A stretch of DNA of 64,000 bases from NCBI GenBank assembly GCA_021773135.1, contig JAJFKP010000051.1:62001-126000 (forward strand). The letters are read 5' to 3'. Numbering within the stretch: position 1 is the stretch's first letter; every line of letters starts with the position of its first letter. Shown here piece by piece: positions 34,109 through 42,306 of the stretch. Both the position numbers and the translations under genes were made by a program. Under the pieces are notes generated by a model. It saw nothing but the letters and a program-made list of their open reading frames with translations, searched no databases and had not been told where the DNA came from. Source of the DNA: Woeseiaceae bacterium. GTDB taxonomy: Bacteria > Pseudomonadota > Gammaproteobacteria > Steroidobacterales > Woeseiaceae.

Positions 34109-35809
34109 CTACTTCAGTTTGCTCTGCGATACACGTTGCAGGGATTCACCTGCCAAATCGGCCCAGTCATCGTCGCTCTCGATAACGATAGGCTTCAGCA
34201 GAATGACCAACTCGGTCTTCGTCTCGACCGAACGCTTGCTCCTGAACAGGTTGCCAATACCGGGAATCTTGCTGAGGCCCGGAGTCCCGAAACTCTCATC
34301 GATCATCGAATTGCGCATCAACCCGCCAATAACGATAATCTGACCGCTGCGCGCTTTAACGATGCTGTCCGATTCGCGAATTTCGCTAAAAGCCAAAGGT
34401 AACGAATCCGTCTCGCCGGAAACCGTGAGATCTTTGCGCTGATCGATGACTTCGCTGACGGTTGGGTGAATGTGAAGCGTCACCTCATTGCCGGCACTGA
34501 TCTGTGGCGTAACGTCGAGCGCAATTCCGGAGAAGAACGGTGTCAATTCAACGTCTCTCGATGTGGTTGATGATGTGCCGGTTACCGTATTGCTGGATAT
34601 GTCCGTAACAAAGAATTCGTCGGTACCGGCTTTGATAACGGCCTTCTGATTGTTGAGTGTCGAAACGCGCGGGCTGGAAAGCACTCGCGTTTCACCTTGT
34701 TGCTGCAGCAATTCGAGAAACGCATTGAAATCGCCGATGTCAAACGCCATCGTAAAGGCTCCGCCCAGCGACGCCGTTTCGAACCCGGTGACAGGGTTGC
34801 CGGGTTGCACTGTAACCGGGGCGCCACCAAGCGTGCTCGGATCACCGCTAAATCCGGGTGGCGGTGCCAGCTGGCCAAAGGTGTGTGTGTCATCGCCTGG
34901 TTGCGACACGGCAACCCAGTTAATTCCGGATCGGAACCCGTCATTCAGCTGGACCTCTACGATTTTCGCTTCAAGTATCACCTGCCGCTGCGCGATGTCC
35001 TGAATCGTGTCAAGGTATTCGCCGATATTGCGCAGCTTGTCCGGCATCGCTCGGACAACGATCACCCCGGTTTGCGAATTGACAACAACCTGCTGCCCGT
35101 CGATATCTCCGATCATTTGCGTCAATGTGTCCCTGAGTTCGGTCCAGAAATCTGCTTCATAACTGGTCTGGATTCCGGAACCGCTAATCTGCTGGTTATC
35201 CTGCAAGGTATTGTCCGATTGAGAAAAAACCAGGTTGCTGGCGCCGGCGTTGTTATTGTTACGACCGCTGTTTCTTGCCTCACTGACCTGGCCGGAACTT
35301 ACGCGGGTGCGCGAAACGCCCGATCGCTGCAGGTTGAGGTAGTCAATCTGGAAAATACGGCTCTGCAAAGTCGCCGGGAATATGATGTAGCCGGCGGGAC
35401 TGCTGCGGTAGTTGTAGCCGTAGACCTCGCTCACCAATTCCAGGACCTCTTCGACCGTAACATCCTGCAGCATCAGCGATACATTGCCGCTGACATCCGG
35501 ATGTACAACAATGTTGTGCCGAGTCTGGTCAACCAGCGCCATGAAAAAGGCCTGCGCCGGCGTATCTTCACTGTTGAGATTGAAGCGCTCCTCAGAATTC
35601 GATTCCGGCACGGCTTTTTCTGGCACGGCAGGCTGCTGCCGAACCACGTCCGCAATTGGTGAGCGGATCGATGCCTCTTCCAGTACAGCTTCGATACTGT
35701 CACGCGTTGCATCGCCCCGCGCCGGCGTTGCTTCCCGCGTTGCCATCGTTGCATCGCATGCGCACAGGGCAAAAAGCGCTGCAGTGAATAACACGGTTCT
35801 AGTTAACAT
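34109..35809 (-). CDS. mshL: MshL outer-membrane secretin
   Basis: This 566-residue secretin probably forms the outer-membrane pore for the MSHA pilus. It opens with a lipoprotein-type signal (lipobox ALCAC, Cys18). An STN/N0-like domain (HPDVSGNVSLMLQDVTVEEVLELV) and an N1-type region with QQVVVNSQTGVIVVRAMP follow. The secretin domain has GALFEG-type elements replaced by RVLSSPRVSTLNNQ, DVTPQISAGNEVTLHIHP and GQIIVIGGLMRNS. A Ser/Asn-rich loop (about residues 170-215) interrupts the N-terminal half. GGAG lies nine bases before the ATG. It is flanked by mshK and mshE, with 19-21 base gaps. Confidence 0.9.
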   Translation of the reverse strand: MLTRTVLFTAALFALCACDATMATREATPARGDATRDSIEAVLEEASIRSPIADVVRQQPAVPEKAVPESNSEERFNLNSEDTPAQAFFMALVDQTRHNIVVHPDVSGNVSLMLQDVTVEEVLELVSEVYGYNYRSSPAGYIIFPATLQSRIFQIDYLNLQRSGVSRTRVSSGQVSEARNSGRNNNNAGASNLVFSQSDNTLQDNQQISGSGIQTSYEADFWTELRDTLTQMIGDIDGQQVVVNSQTGVIVVRAMPDKLRNIGEYLDTIQDIAQRQVILEAKIVEVQLNDGFRSGINWVAVSQPGDDTHTFGQLAPPPGFSGDPSTLGGAPVTVQPGNPVTGFETASLGGAFTMAFDIGDFNAFLELLQQQGETRVLSSPRVSTLNNQKAVIKAGTDEFFVTDISSNTVTGTSSTTSRDVELTPFFSGIALDVTPQISAGNEVTLHIHPTVSEVIDQRKDLTVSGETDSLPLAFSEIRESDSIVKARSGQIIVIGGLMRNSMIDESFGTPGLSKIPGIGNLFRSKRSVETKTELVILLKPIVIESDDDWADLAGESLQRVSQSKLK

Positions 35810-35830
35810 CGAATTTTTCTCCAGATCTCT

Positions 35831-36157
35831 TCATTGGCGCGACGCCCTGTCATTCAGTGTGCTGGTCATCCGCTTGCCATCTTTTTCCAGAATCACGCGA
35901 TCCGCCTCAATCGAAATGACCGTTGCACCGTTTACGGAGCCGCCCGCGACCACGCGTTGTCCGTTTACAATTGCAACGCGCCGATCGGCCGATACGATAA
36001 TTGCGTTCACTTTGAAACTGGGGGCTACTACCGCAAGGCGTTGCTTGACAGCATAGGGCCGGGTGGGATCGCGCAATTGTTCCTGTCCGTTTGCCAGACA
36101 GGACAGGCTGCATAGCAGCATTGCAGCGAGCAGCAGGTTGCTCGAAGCATCACGCAC
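35831..36157 (-). CDS. mshK: MshK periplasmic protein (PilP/GspC-like)
   Basis: This small 108-residue exported protein has a signal peptide ending CLANG and then the DPTRPY motif typical of MshK and of GspC/PilP-like proteins. The body (KVNAIIVSADRRVAIVNGQRVVAGG, IEADRVILEKDG) forms the small beta domain that contacts the secretin. The GTG at 36157 has AAGGAG 7 bases upstream and is preferred over the TTG at 36160; it overlaps the mshJ stop. It probably links the inner-membrane complex to MshL. Confidence 0.84.
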   Translation of the reverse strand: MRDASSNLLLAAMLLCSLSCLANGQEQLRDPTRPYAVKQRLAVVAPSFKVNAIIVSADRRVAIVNGQRVVAGGSVNGATVISIEADRVILEKDGKRMTSTLNDRASRQ

Positions 36158-36812
36158 CAATCCACTCCTTATCGAGACTCAGCGTACTGACCTCAATGCG
36201 AATCCGATTGCGCGGGTACTCGAGGACATCAAGCTCGAGGACCTGCCAATACAATCGCCATGGCAGCGCCTCAATGGCATTGAGATACTCGAGACAGGCC
36301 AGGTAGCTGCCCTCAACCTCTATCTCCAGGCCATGTCGGTAAAACGTAACGGCGTTTTCATCGTCGCTGGCAGAAAGAGATTCAGGTGACGTATTGCTTA
36401 TTTGGACGAGGCTCAGCCTGGACTGTTCCCTCAGCACGCCTTCGAGCACCTGGGCCATTTCAGACGGGTCAATTAGCTCTGCCGCATGATCACCGAGGAT
36501 CGCGTTAATCTCGGCGATGCGGTCGCGCAGCGACGCAATGCGTGTTCGTTGCACGTCGCTGCCACCGGCGATTTGCAGAATCTGCTCTTCGAGGCCGCGA
36601 TTGGCAACGCCAATCCGCTCTTCAAGTGCGGCGAGTTCAGTCCGCCTTTCATTTGCCTGCTGTGCCAATGGCTCCAGCAGCAGTGTCTGCCATAGCGTCC
36701 CGATCACTACCAAAACGGCACTCAGAATCAGGATCCGCTCGCGTAAGGTAAGTGCGTCAACTAACGATGCGAGCTGAGCTAGCTGCGCTTTAAGGTCGTT
36801 GGCAAGCTTCAC
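36150..36812 (-). CDS. mshJ: MshJ (PilO/GspM-like)
   Basis: This 220-residue bitopic membrane protein has a single helix (ILILSAVLVVIGTLWQTLLL, about 27-46), then a coiled coil with repeated Gln/Glu/Arg (ERRTELAALEERIGVANRGLEEQ), then a ferredoxin-like periplasmic domain containing YRHGLEIEVEGSYLACLEYLNAIEALPW. This matches PilO/GspM-type alignment proteins and MshJ. The start overlaps the upstream PilN-like gene (ATGA) and the end overlaps mshK. It probably forms a complex with the MshI and PilN-like proteins. Confidence 0.84.
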   Translation of the reverse strand: MKLANDLKAQLAQLASLVDALTLRERILILSAVLVVIGTLWQTLLLEPLAQQANERRTELAALEERIGVANRGLEEQILQIAGGSDVQRTRIASLRDRIAEINAILGDHAAELIDPSEMAQVLEGVLREQSRLSLVQISNTSPESLSASDDENAVTFYRHGLEIEVEGSYLACLEYLNAIEALPWRLYWQVLELDVLEYPRNRIRIEVSTLSLDKEWIGA

Positions 36813-37435
36813 TGTTTGATCCCGGCATCGGCGACGACCAGTGCGTCGCTGTTCATGGAGAAGTGCAGTGCTGTGCCGTTATCTGCGGCGGGATTGTCGA
36901 TCCTGAAGCGATGAAAGCGCTGCTCTGCAAACGGCGTTTCGGCAGTCACATCCTGCACGTAAAGCGGAATCAACTCGGCCCTGATTGCACGACCCTCCAG
37001 GCGCGTCTTGTCACCCTGGGCCGACAACGCAAGGCCTGTTAGCCAGACGCCCTCGATGTCCTGTCGGGCCAGCGCCCGCAGGTGACGAGAGAAACCGTGT
37101 GTGTCACCCAGTGCTGTACCTTGAATCAGGTTCAATACCGCCTGGCGCTCGGCCAGCATGCGTACACTGTCATCGAGCTGTTCGGACCAGTTTTTTTCTC
37201 CCGTCACGGCTTGAATAAGTGGCCCGATATTTTGCAACCGTTCGACAGCCGCCAACTCCTGGCGGATTACGACCTCAAGTTCCTGCTCAATGCCCGCAAT
37301 TCGCTGTTGTGCAAATCCGTAGGTCAGTGCCATGGCGAGCAAGAGAATGCCGATCGCCTGCAGCATGAACCAGGCAGGGAATATCCGTGACTGCGGCTGG
37401 AACTGTGCCTGGTAAAGATTGATTTGCTGATTCAC
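36809..37435 (-). CDS. PilN-like MSHA protein (MshI2 type)
   Basis: This 208-residue protein opens with MNQQINLYQ, the short cytoplasmic segment by which PilN binds the PilM-like partner. One membrane helix follows (WFMLQAIGILLLAMALTYGF), then a periplasmic coiled coil and a C-terminal domain with FSRHLRALARQDIEGVWLTGL. Both ends overlap neighbours by four bases (ATGA). It acts as the PilN equivalent of the MSHA inner-membrane complex; in some annotations it is MshI2 or MshN. I leave the symbol open because MshN in Vibrio is a different TPR protein. Confidence 0.82.
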   Translation of the reverse strand: MNQQINLYQAQFQPQSRIFPAWFMLQAIGILLLAMALTYGFAQQRIAGIEQELEVVIRQELAAVERLQNIGPLIQAVTGEKNWSEQLDDSVRMLAERQAVLNLIQGTALGDTHGFSRHLRALARQDIEGVWLTGLALSAQGDKTRLEGRAIRAELIPLYVQDVTAETPFAEQRFHRFRIDNPAADNGTALHFSMNSDALVVADAGIKQ

Positions 37436-38394
37436 GACGCGGCAACCTGTGGCGCGGGCGCATCTGTCCTGAGCGCTGCGCCAATGGCAAGCAGGCAGCT
37501 GCCCTGCTCTTCAAAAGAGACGGCTTCTTCCATCTCGAACATCTCTTCAAACACAAGCGGGCTCACGGCCAGTCCAAGGTGCTCCGCGAGAGCAGTCGAC
37601 AGCAACCGGGAATCCACGCCGGGGCCGAGAATGACGTCCCCGACCGGCCGGCAATCGTAGTGGCTCTCGTAGTAGTCGAGAGAGCGCTGTATTTCGAGTG
37701 CAATTCCTGAAATGTGTTCCTGCAGCGCAAAGTCATCGCCCGCGGCGTCGGTGAACACATTTCTGCCGCTGTCGAGCCTTCGCATCATGTGCAGCACGCC
37801 GCGGCGCGTAACGGTCAGGTAGCCACATTCTTCAGTGAAGTGCAGCAAAGCGACGCCGTGCTCATCCTGCGGCAATAGCGAAGCTAAGTTGCGAATACAC
37901 AGTTCCGGAATATCGATGACATCCATCTGTAATTCGGCATGCCGCATACGTTCTACCTGCTGCAAAACTTCAGATTTCCGCGTAACCACAGCGTAGGCAA
38001 TAGGGGCGTTGCCGGGATTTGCATGTGGCGGCATTTCAAACAGCTCAACGACCGCCTCTTCCACGGGGTAGTCGATCAGGTCCTTTATCCGCCAGCGCAC
38101 TGCCGCAAGCATCTCGTCGGCCGGGACATTCGGCATTTCAACCAACTGCAGCTGATACGCGTCTGCGGCCAGCACGGCAGAAGTTGGGGTCCGCTCCAGA
38201 GACATTTTGGCAGCCTGTGACGCAATGCGCTCTGGCCATCCCTGCGCATCTTTACCTGTGTCGAAAACCCGCGCAGATACGCTGAGAGCACCATCGTCCA
38301 GCCGACGAACGCGAGCCAGGCCCGCACGTGCACCGTCAATCGCGATACCCACCCGTACACGCTTTGCCAATCCTCTTTTGAATGGTCGCAACAT
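37432..38394 (-). CDS. mshI: MshI (PilM-like actin-fold protein)
   Basis: This 320-residue cytoplasmic protein is related to PilM and has an actin-like fold. Landmarks are GIAIDGARAGLARVRR at the start, AADAYQLQLVEMPNVPADEMLAAVRWRIKDLIDYP, then ALLHFTEECGYLTVTRRGVLHMMRR and QRSLDYYESHYDCRPVGDVILG, all typical of MshI. It is the first gene of the MSHA run; the operon promoter must lie in the 358-base divergent gap upstream. It probably recruits the PilN-like protein through its INLYQ segment. Confidence 0.86.
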   Translation of the reverse strand: MLRPFKRGLAKRVRVGIAIDGARAGLARVRRLDDGALSVSARVFDTGKDAQGWPERIASQAAKMSLERTPTSAVLAADAYQLQLVEMPNVPADEMLAAVRWRIKDLIDYPVEEAVVELFEMPPHANPGNAPIAYAVVTRKSEVLQQVERMRHAELQMDVIDIPELCIRNLASLLPQDEHGVALLHFTEECGYLTVTRRGVLHMMRRLDSGRNVFTDAAGDDFALQEHISGIALEIQRSLDYYESHYDCRPVGDVILGPGVDSRLLSTALAEHLGLAVSPLVFEEMFEMEEAVSFEEQGSCLLAIGAALRTDAPAPQVAAS

Positions 38395-38752
38395 CGCCCA
38401 GCACTTGCCGCCGTATAAACAAACTCAGTTACCGTTATCGGTCAGCAGAGGTTTATCTTTAGTGGTGCGCTATGGCTGACGCCATGGTTCATGCGCTCTC
38501 GCGCCGAATGCCGGGATTTGAATTGGAGACGTTATGGCCTGCAATCCCGGGGGGTTGTTGTCGATCGTGCGCTGCCGCCGCTGGTTGCCCGATTCCGGTG
38601 TCCGACCGGTCGAAATAATCCGGGACGGGCGTGCGACATCGAGTGCATTCACCAGCAGAGATTTCAAGTAGGTACTAGCCGAAAATCATGGGGCGCGCTA
38701 CGAATATGCTTACGCACCGCAAATTCTTAATCTCAACCGGTACCCGGGCTAC
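38395..38752. other. Divergent intergenic region, MSHA operon versus attachment gene
   Basis: This 358-base region separates mshI (minus) from the host-attachment-family gene (plus) and must carry promoters in both directions. I see no sigma-54 element (TGGCAC-N5-TTGCA) and no convincing -35/-10 pair on either strand. Short ORFs here (up to 79 codons) have no protein-like composition. No hairpin or repeat stands out. Confidence 0.5.
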
Positions 38753-39229
38753 ATGAGCTTGAGCCGAGTGATTAACCACGACATTGACCACCTTTTGCCC
38801 AACAGCCCGACCTATATCGTTGTTGGCGATTCTGCTGAATTACGCGTATTCCTGTCGCACCGGCGGTTTGGCGACTGGAGCGAGGTTGCTTCCTTGTCCA
38901 ACCCGGACGCCAGGTCACCGGAGCGCGAACGTGTGACGGACCGGCCGGGCCGCGCATTCGACAGCTTCGGCAAAGCGCGGCACGCCATGGAGCCGACGGA
39001 AACCGCTCGCCAACACGAAGTCCGCCGATTCGCGCACAAGGTCGGCGAATACCTCGGTAGCGCGCTGTCCGCAGGAAAATTCGAACACCTGGCTATCGTC
39101 GCAGAACCTAAATTTTTAGGTTTCCTGCGCAAAGAGCTGTCCGCAGCCTGCCGCAGGACTGTGCACTGCGAATTGCCGTTGAATACTGCCGGCTACGACA
39201 TACAGAAACTGAAAACACTGTTCGCATGA
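38753..39229 (+). CDS. Host attachment family protein (PF10116 type)
   Basis: This 158-residue protein resembles the family annotated as protein required for attachment to host cells (Host_attach, related to bacterial eRF1-like folds). It shows the typical opening IVVGDSAELRVFL, a central ERERVTDRPGRAFDSFGKARHAM linker, RRFAHKVGEYLGSAL, and FEHLAIVAEPKFLGFLRKEL near the end. There is no signal peptide, so the family name should not be read as a surface role. The ATG at 38753 has no strong ribosome binding site, and a start nearer residue 18 is possible. It is followed 23 bases later by a universal stress protein gene, a common pairing. Confidence 0.78.
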   Translation: MSLSRVINHDIDHLLPNSPTYIVVGDSAELRVFLSHRRFGDWSEVASLSNPDARSPERERVTDRPGRAFDSFGKARHAMEPTETARQHEVRRFAHKVGEYLGSALSAGKFEHLAIVAEPKFLGFLRKELSAACRRTVHCELPLNTAGYDIQKLKTLFA

Positions 39230-39252
39230 TTAGCTAACCAGCAGAGGTCTAC

Positions 39253-40173
39253 ATGAGCGATAGAGATAAAATTCTCGCAATTATCGAAATGGAGCATAGC
39301 CCTGAGAAAGTGGTCGAACGGGCCGCCTGGCTTGCGAAACTGGTCGACTGCGACCTCGAACTTCTACTTTGCGAGCCGGCGTTCAGTCCGCTGGGCTATC
39401 GTATCATCGTGTCGAACGAAGCAATGGAAATCGGTCGGGACATCAGCAATCTGCGCAAAGAAACGATTGAGGGCTTTGCAAAATCGGCCAGGAATTCCGG
39501 CGTAACCGTAACGACCGATGTGCTTGAAGAACGCCCGCTCGCAGACGGCATCCTGGCGGCGGCACTGAATATGGATCCGCGTTTTATCGTGAAGGGAACC
39601 CACTATCACAGCGCGGCCGATCGCGGCATCATGATTGACACCGACTGGCAGTTAATCCGCACCTGCCCCTATCCGCTGTGGCTGGTCAAGCGCGAGGAGT
39701 TCAGGAAGCAACCGGTCATCATTGCTGCCGTTGATCCGACCCACGAACATGACAAACCGATGGCGCTCGATCAGGCGATCATCGATGCGGCGAAAACAAT
39801 TGCTGGCCCGACCAACGGAGAGGTGCACCTGCTGCACACATACGAGCGCCTGATCGGCGTTGGCAAGGCTGCCAATCGAGCGATTAAATCGACCGTACTT
39901 CCAATTGAAGAACTGGAAAAGCGAATTCAGAAAACCCATCGCGAAGCGCTGCATGAACTCGCGGTGAAAAACGGATTCGACGACAAACACACGCATCAGT
40001 TACCTGGAACGACCCGAGAGATACTGCCGACGTATGCGCGCAGCAAGAATGCTGATCTTGTAGTAATGGGAGCGCTCGCACGCTGGGGAATCAAGCGCAT
40101 GGTGATCGGCAGCACGGCGGAGCGGGTACTCGACCATTTGCCCTGTGATGTGCTTATCGTCAGAGCGGTCTAA
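39253..40173 (+). CDS. Tandem universal stress protein (UspE-like)
   Basis: This 306-residue cytoplasmic protein has two Usp domains (about 1-145 and 150-306), as in UspE. The first starts DKILAIIEMEHSPEKVVERA; the second starts QPVIIAAVDPTHEHD. The second domain ends with VMGALARWGIKRMVIGSTAERVLDHL, which fits the family's nucleotide-binding loop, and CDVLIVR. AGAGG lies seven bases before the ATG. It probably acts in stress survival. Together with the attachment-family gene upstream it likely forms a two-gene operon. It runs toward the lipoprotein gene on the other strand. Confidence 0.88.
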   Translation: MSDRDKILAIIEMEHSPEKVVERAAWLAKLVDCDLELLLCEPAFSPLGYRIIVSNEAMEIGRDISNLRKETIEGFAKSARNSGVTVTTDVLEERPLADGILAAALNMDPRFIVKGTHYHSAADRGIMIDTDWQLIRTCPYPLWLVKREEFRKQPVIIAAVDPTHEHDKPMALDQAIIDAAKTIAGPTNGEVHLLHTYERLIGVGKAANRAIKSTVLPIEELEKRIQKTHREALHELAVKNGFDDKHTHQLPGTTREILPTYARSKNADLVVMGALARWGIKRMVIGSTAERVLDHLPCDVLIVRAV

Positions 40174-40243
40174 TCTTCGGCGTAGAATCGCAAAGATCAA
40201 GCGACGACCGCGACTATCGATCGCTGTTGCCCTGTTACAATCG

Positions 40244-40861
40244 CTAGATCAGCTTGTCGATACGCAGCTGCCGTACGATTGCATTTGCCTCCTCAAGCAA
40301 TACCTCTCGCATGCTGGCTTTCTCGAAACAGGTGGACTGTATGGTCCACACGCGTTCCCGGCTGGCGGCATCATACAGGTTGGTGACAACGACAACTGTG
40401 TGGGCCAGCTTGATTGAGTCCGGCGAACTCAACACCTCATGATCATAGAGAAAGTAGTCAACCGGGCTGCCTCCGCGACATTCGAACTTCAGGTCGTCGC
40501 GTCCCTCTTCGACATCCATGGTCGTATCGACACTGGCAATATGAGCAACAAGAATACCGTCAGCTCCGACTTCTCTACTGGCACGGTAGATGTCCTCTTG
40601 TAACACCCCGACGCCGGATTCAATCAGCGTATAGCTCGGCACGCCTTCGACACTTTCCTGCTTCAGGCGGGCCGCAATTTCTTTCTCGAAATCGACCAGC
40701 TGATCCTGTGTCCTCGATACGTCGACAACAAACAGTCGCTTGTAGGCATGCGCAGTACGCGTCCGGTTGTCATATAGCTTGACGACCTCGGTCTGTGTCG
40801 TACAGGCAACGAAAATGACGCTGACTGCCACCAATGCAGCTGCACGCAATTGAATTTGCAT
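40244..40861 (-). CDS. Lipoprotein of unknown function
   Basis: This 205-residue lipoprotein has a signal sequence with lipobox IFVACTT (Cys20). The mature part contains RLFVVDVSRTQDQLVDFEKEIAARLK, AVGADGILVAHIASVDTT-like alternation and VVVTNLYDAASRERVWTIQSTC, which resembles small lipoproteins that combine DUF4136- or GNA1162-like folds (compare the recurrent phrase for a property of the outer-membrane transport lipoproteins), but I cannot place it firmly. The ATG at 40861 has AAGGGG 8 bases upstream, so the ORF start at 40879 is rejected. It lies 70 bases from a decayed dehydrogenase fragment. Confidence 0.72.
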   Translation of the reverse strand: MQIQLRAAALVAVSVIFVACTTQTEVVKLYDNRTRTAHAYKRLFVVDVSRTQDQLVDFEKEIAARLKQESVEGVPSYTLIESGVGVLQEDIYRASREVGADGILVAHIASVDTTMDVEEGRDDLKFECRGGSPVDYFLYDHEVLSSPDSIKLAHTVVVVTNLYDAASRERVWTIQSTCFEKASMREVLLEEANAIVRQLRIDKLI

Positions 40862-40931
40862 CGGTCTGACCCCTTTCAATAGACTCTGTCGTTCATGCTA
40901 CTTCGCAGCACGTTTCAGACCATTGGTAGTT

Positions 40932-41405
40932 TCACTTAGTTGTGCGGGAATTCACCCAAATGACGTAAGCGGCTGACGAATCGAATCTCGCAATGGTGAG
41001 TACCGTCGCTCGCCTTATGACGCCGCCTTCGCGCTCATGCAGTGCGACTTTTGCCTCCTCAAGCCGATAAACTGGTACGCCCGGACCGACGCCGCTTTCG
41101 ACGGCTATCATCAGAAACGTCGCGATATCGTAGCTGTTTACGTTGGCAACAGCTTGCAGCTGATTTTTCTGCGGCAGGTGTGTCACGTAGTCGATTTCCG
41201 CTAGGAGCGATTTATCCCTGTCATCTTTGCGCAGTGCGGTGTTAACAAGGCGTCCTCCGGGCCGCAGACTCTTCGTCGCAGCGAGTACGGGCAACCCAGC
41301 AAACGTAGTGTCGATTATCGCGTGCGGTAGGCGGGGTGGTAACTCCTGCGCGTCTCGCGCCTAAGTTGCACCGAGATCGCGGGCGGCGGCGTGTTGCACT
41401 CGACC
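40932..41405 (-). pseudogene. Decayed zinc-type alcohol dehydrogenase/quinone reductase (C-terminal remnant)
   Basis: The minus frame encodes a C-terminal MDR-family segment. Upstream in the same frame one reads VQHAAARDLGAT, a TAG stop near 41370, then ARDAQELPPRLPHAIIDTTFAG and LRPGGRLVNTALR, followed by PVYRLEEAKVALHEREGGVI. These match the end of the cofactor-binding domain and the C-terminus of zinc-type dehydrogenases. The catalytic N-terminal half and the GxGxxG loop are absent, and another in-frame stop lies just upstream of 41405. A 120-codon ORF remains from a TTG at 41294, but it begins mid-domain, so this is best treated as a pseudogene. Confidence 0.7.
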
Positions 41406-41800
41406 TCATCCAACTTCGTATAACTGACGACGCAAACGCTGATCTTTAACAATCCTTCATCAACGCCCGGAACCGGGCGCGATATAGCCGCCAGTCGACG
41501 CGCCGCCGGTTCAGCGCCAGCGACCCTGTCATGTCCAGAGGCATTGCGCTAACGGGAAACTCACTTTGAACGATTTCGACCCGCGTCGGTCTTCATCATT
41601 GTATTGTATGAATACAAGGGCTTGGCATGGTAACCGCCACCGATCTCTGCAGTTGGCGCAGCGTAAAGAACTGCAAAGATTACAAATCGCCGGCGACCAA
41701 TGTCATAATCGAAACGTCGTACGGCCGCGCAAGCAGGATCAACACTAACTCGCTAGCCGCCAGCGCATATCACCGAACATCCATCCTACGGAGCTCTTTA
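41406..41800. promoter_or_regulatory. Region upstream of cytochrome c', with inverted repeat
   Basis: This 395-base region has no supported gene. At 41599-41617 lies a perfect seven-base inverted repeat (TTGTATT, five-base spacer, AATACAA), a plausible operator or promoter-associated site about 185 bases before the cytochrome c' start. The remaining sequence shows short ORFs of non-protein composition. Confidence 0.35.
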
Positions 41801-42280
41801 ATGAAGAAGAAACTACTGGTTACATTGGCGACCGTCGCACTCGGCGCGACCACTTTTGTAACGTTTGCGCAAGAAGAATACCCGTACCAGAATCAGATCG
41901 AGGCCCGACAGGCATTGATGAACGTTTACCGTTTTAATCTCGGTCTGCTAGGCGCAATGGCAAAAGGTGAAATGCCCTACGATGCGGGCATGGCGTCTGA
42001 TGCCGCCAACAACCTCTTTGCAGCTTCCAGCATGAGAAACGGTGCCATGTGGCCTGCCGGCTCTGATATGAGTGCACCTGGTCTGGCCGATATGACCGCA
42101 GCCAAACCGGAGATCTGGTCTAACATGTCTGATGTCGGTGAAAAAAGCCGCGCCCTCAGAGCAGCTGCCGAAGCGATGTCTGCAGCGGCCGGTGACGGCC
42201 TAGACGCACTGCGTAGTAACATGGGTGCGGTTGGCGACGGCTGCAAAGGTTGTCACGAATCGTTCCGGGCATCTGACTAG
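41801..42280 (+). CDS. Cytochrome c' (cytochrome c prime)
   Basis: This 159-residue periplasmic protein has a signal peptide (residues 1-23, ending TFAQ) and a four-helix cytochrome c' pattern with the heme-binding CKGCH at 148-152, close to the C-terminus as expected. Helices read QIEARQALMNVYRFNLGLL and KSRALRAAAEAMSAAA. GGAG lies 8 bases before the ATG, so the long ORF from 41627 is rejected. Cytochromes c' bind NO or act in electron transfer. A diheme cytochrome gene follows 26 bases later and is probably co-transcribed. Confidence 0.88.
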   Translation: MKKKLLVTLATVALGATTFVTFAQEEYPYQNQIEARQALMNVYRFNLGLLGAMAKGEMPYDAGMASDAANNLFAASSMRNGAMWPAGSDMSAPGLADMTAAKPEIWSNMSDVGEKSRALRAAAEAMSAAAGDGLDALRSNMGAVGDGCKGCHESFRASD

Positions 42281-42306
42281 ACCCGCAACTCGCAAACCAC
42301 ACGACC

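Noticed and set aside
34697-35662. 321-codon plus-strand ORF antisense to mshL
   Set aside because: It is the antisense of a clear secretin gene; no domain pattern or signal is visible.
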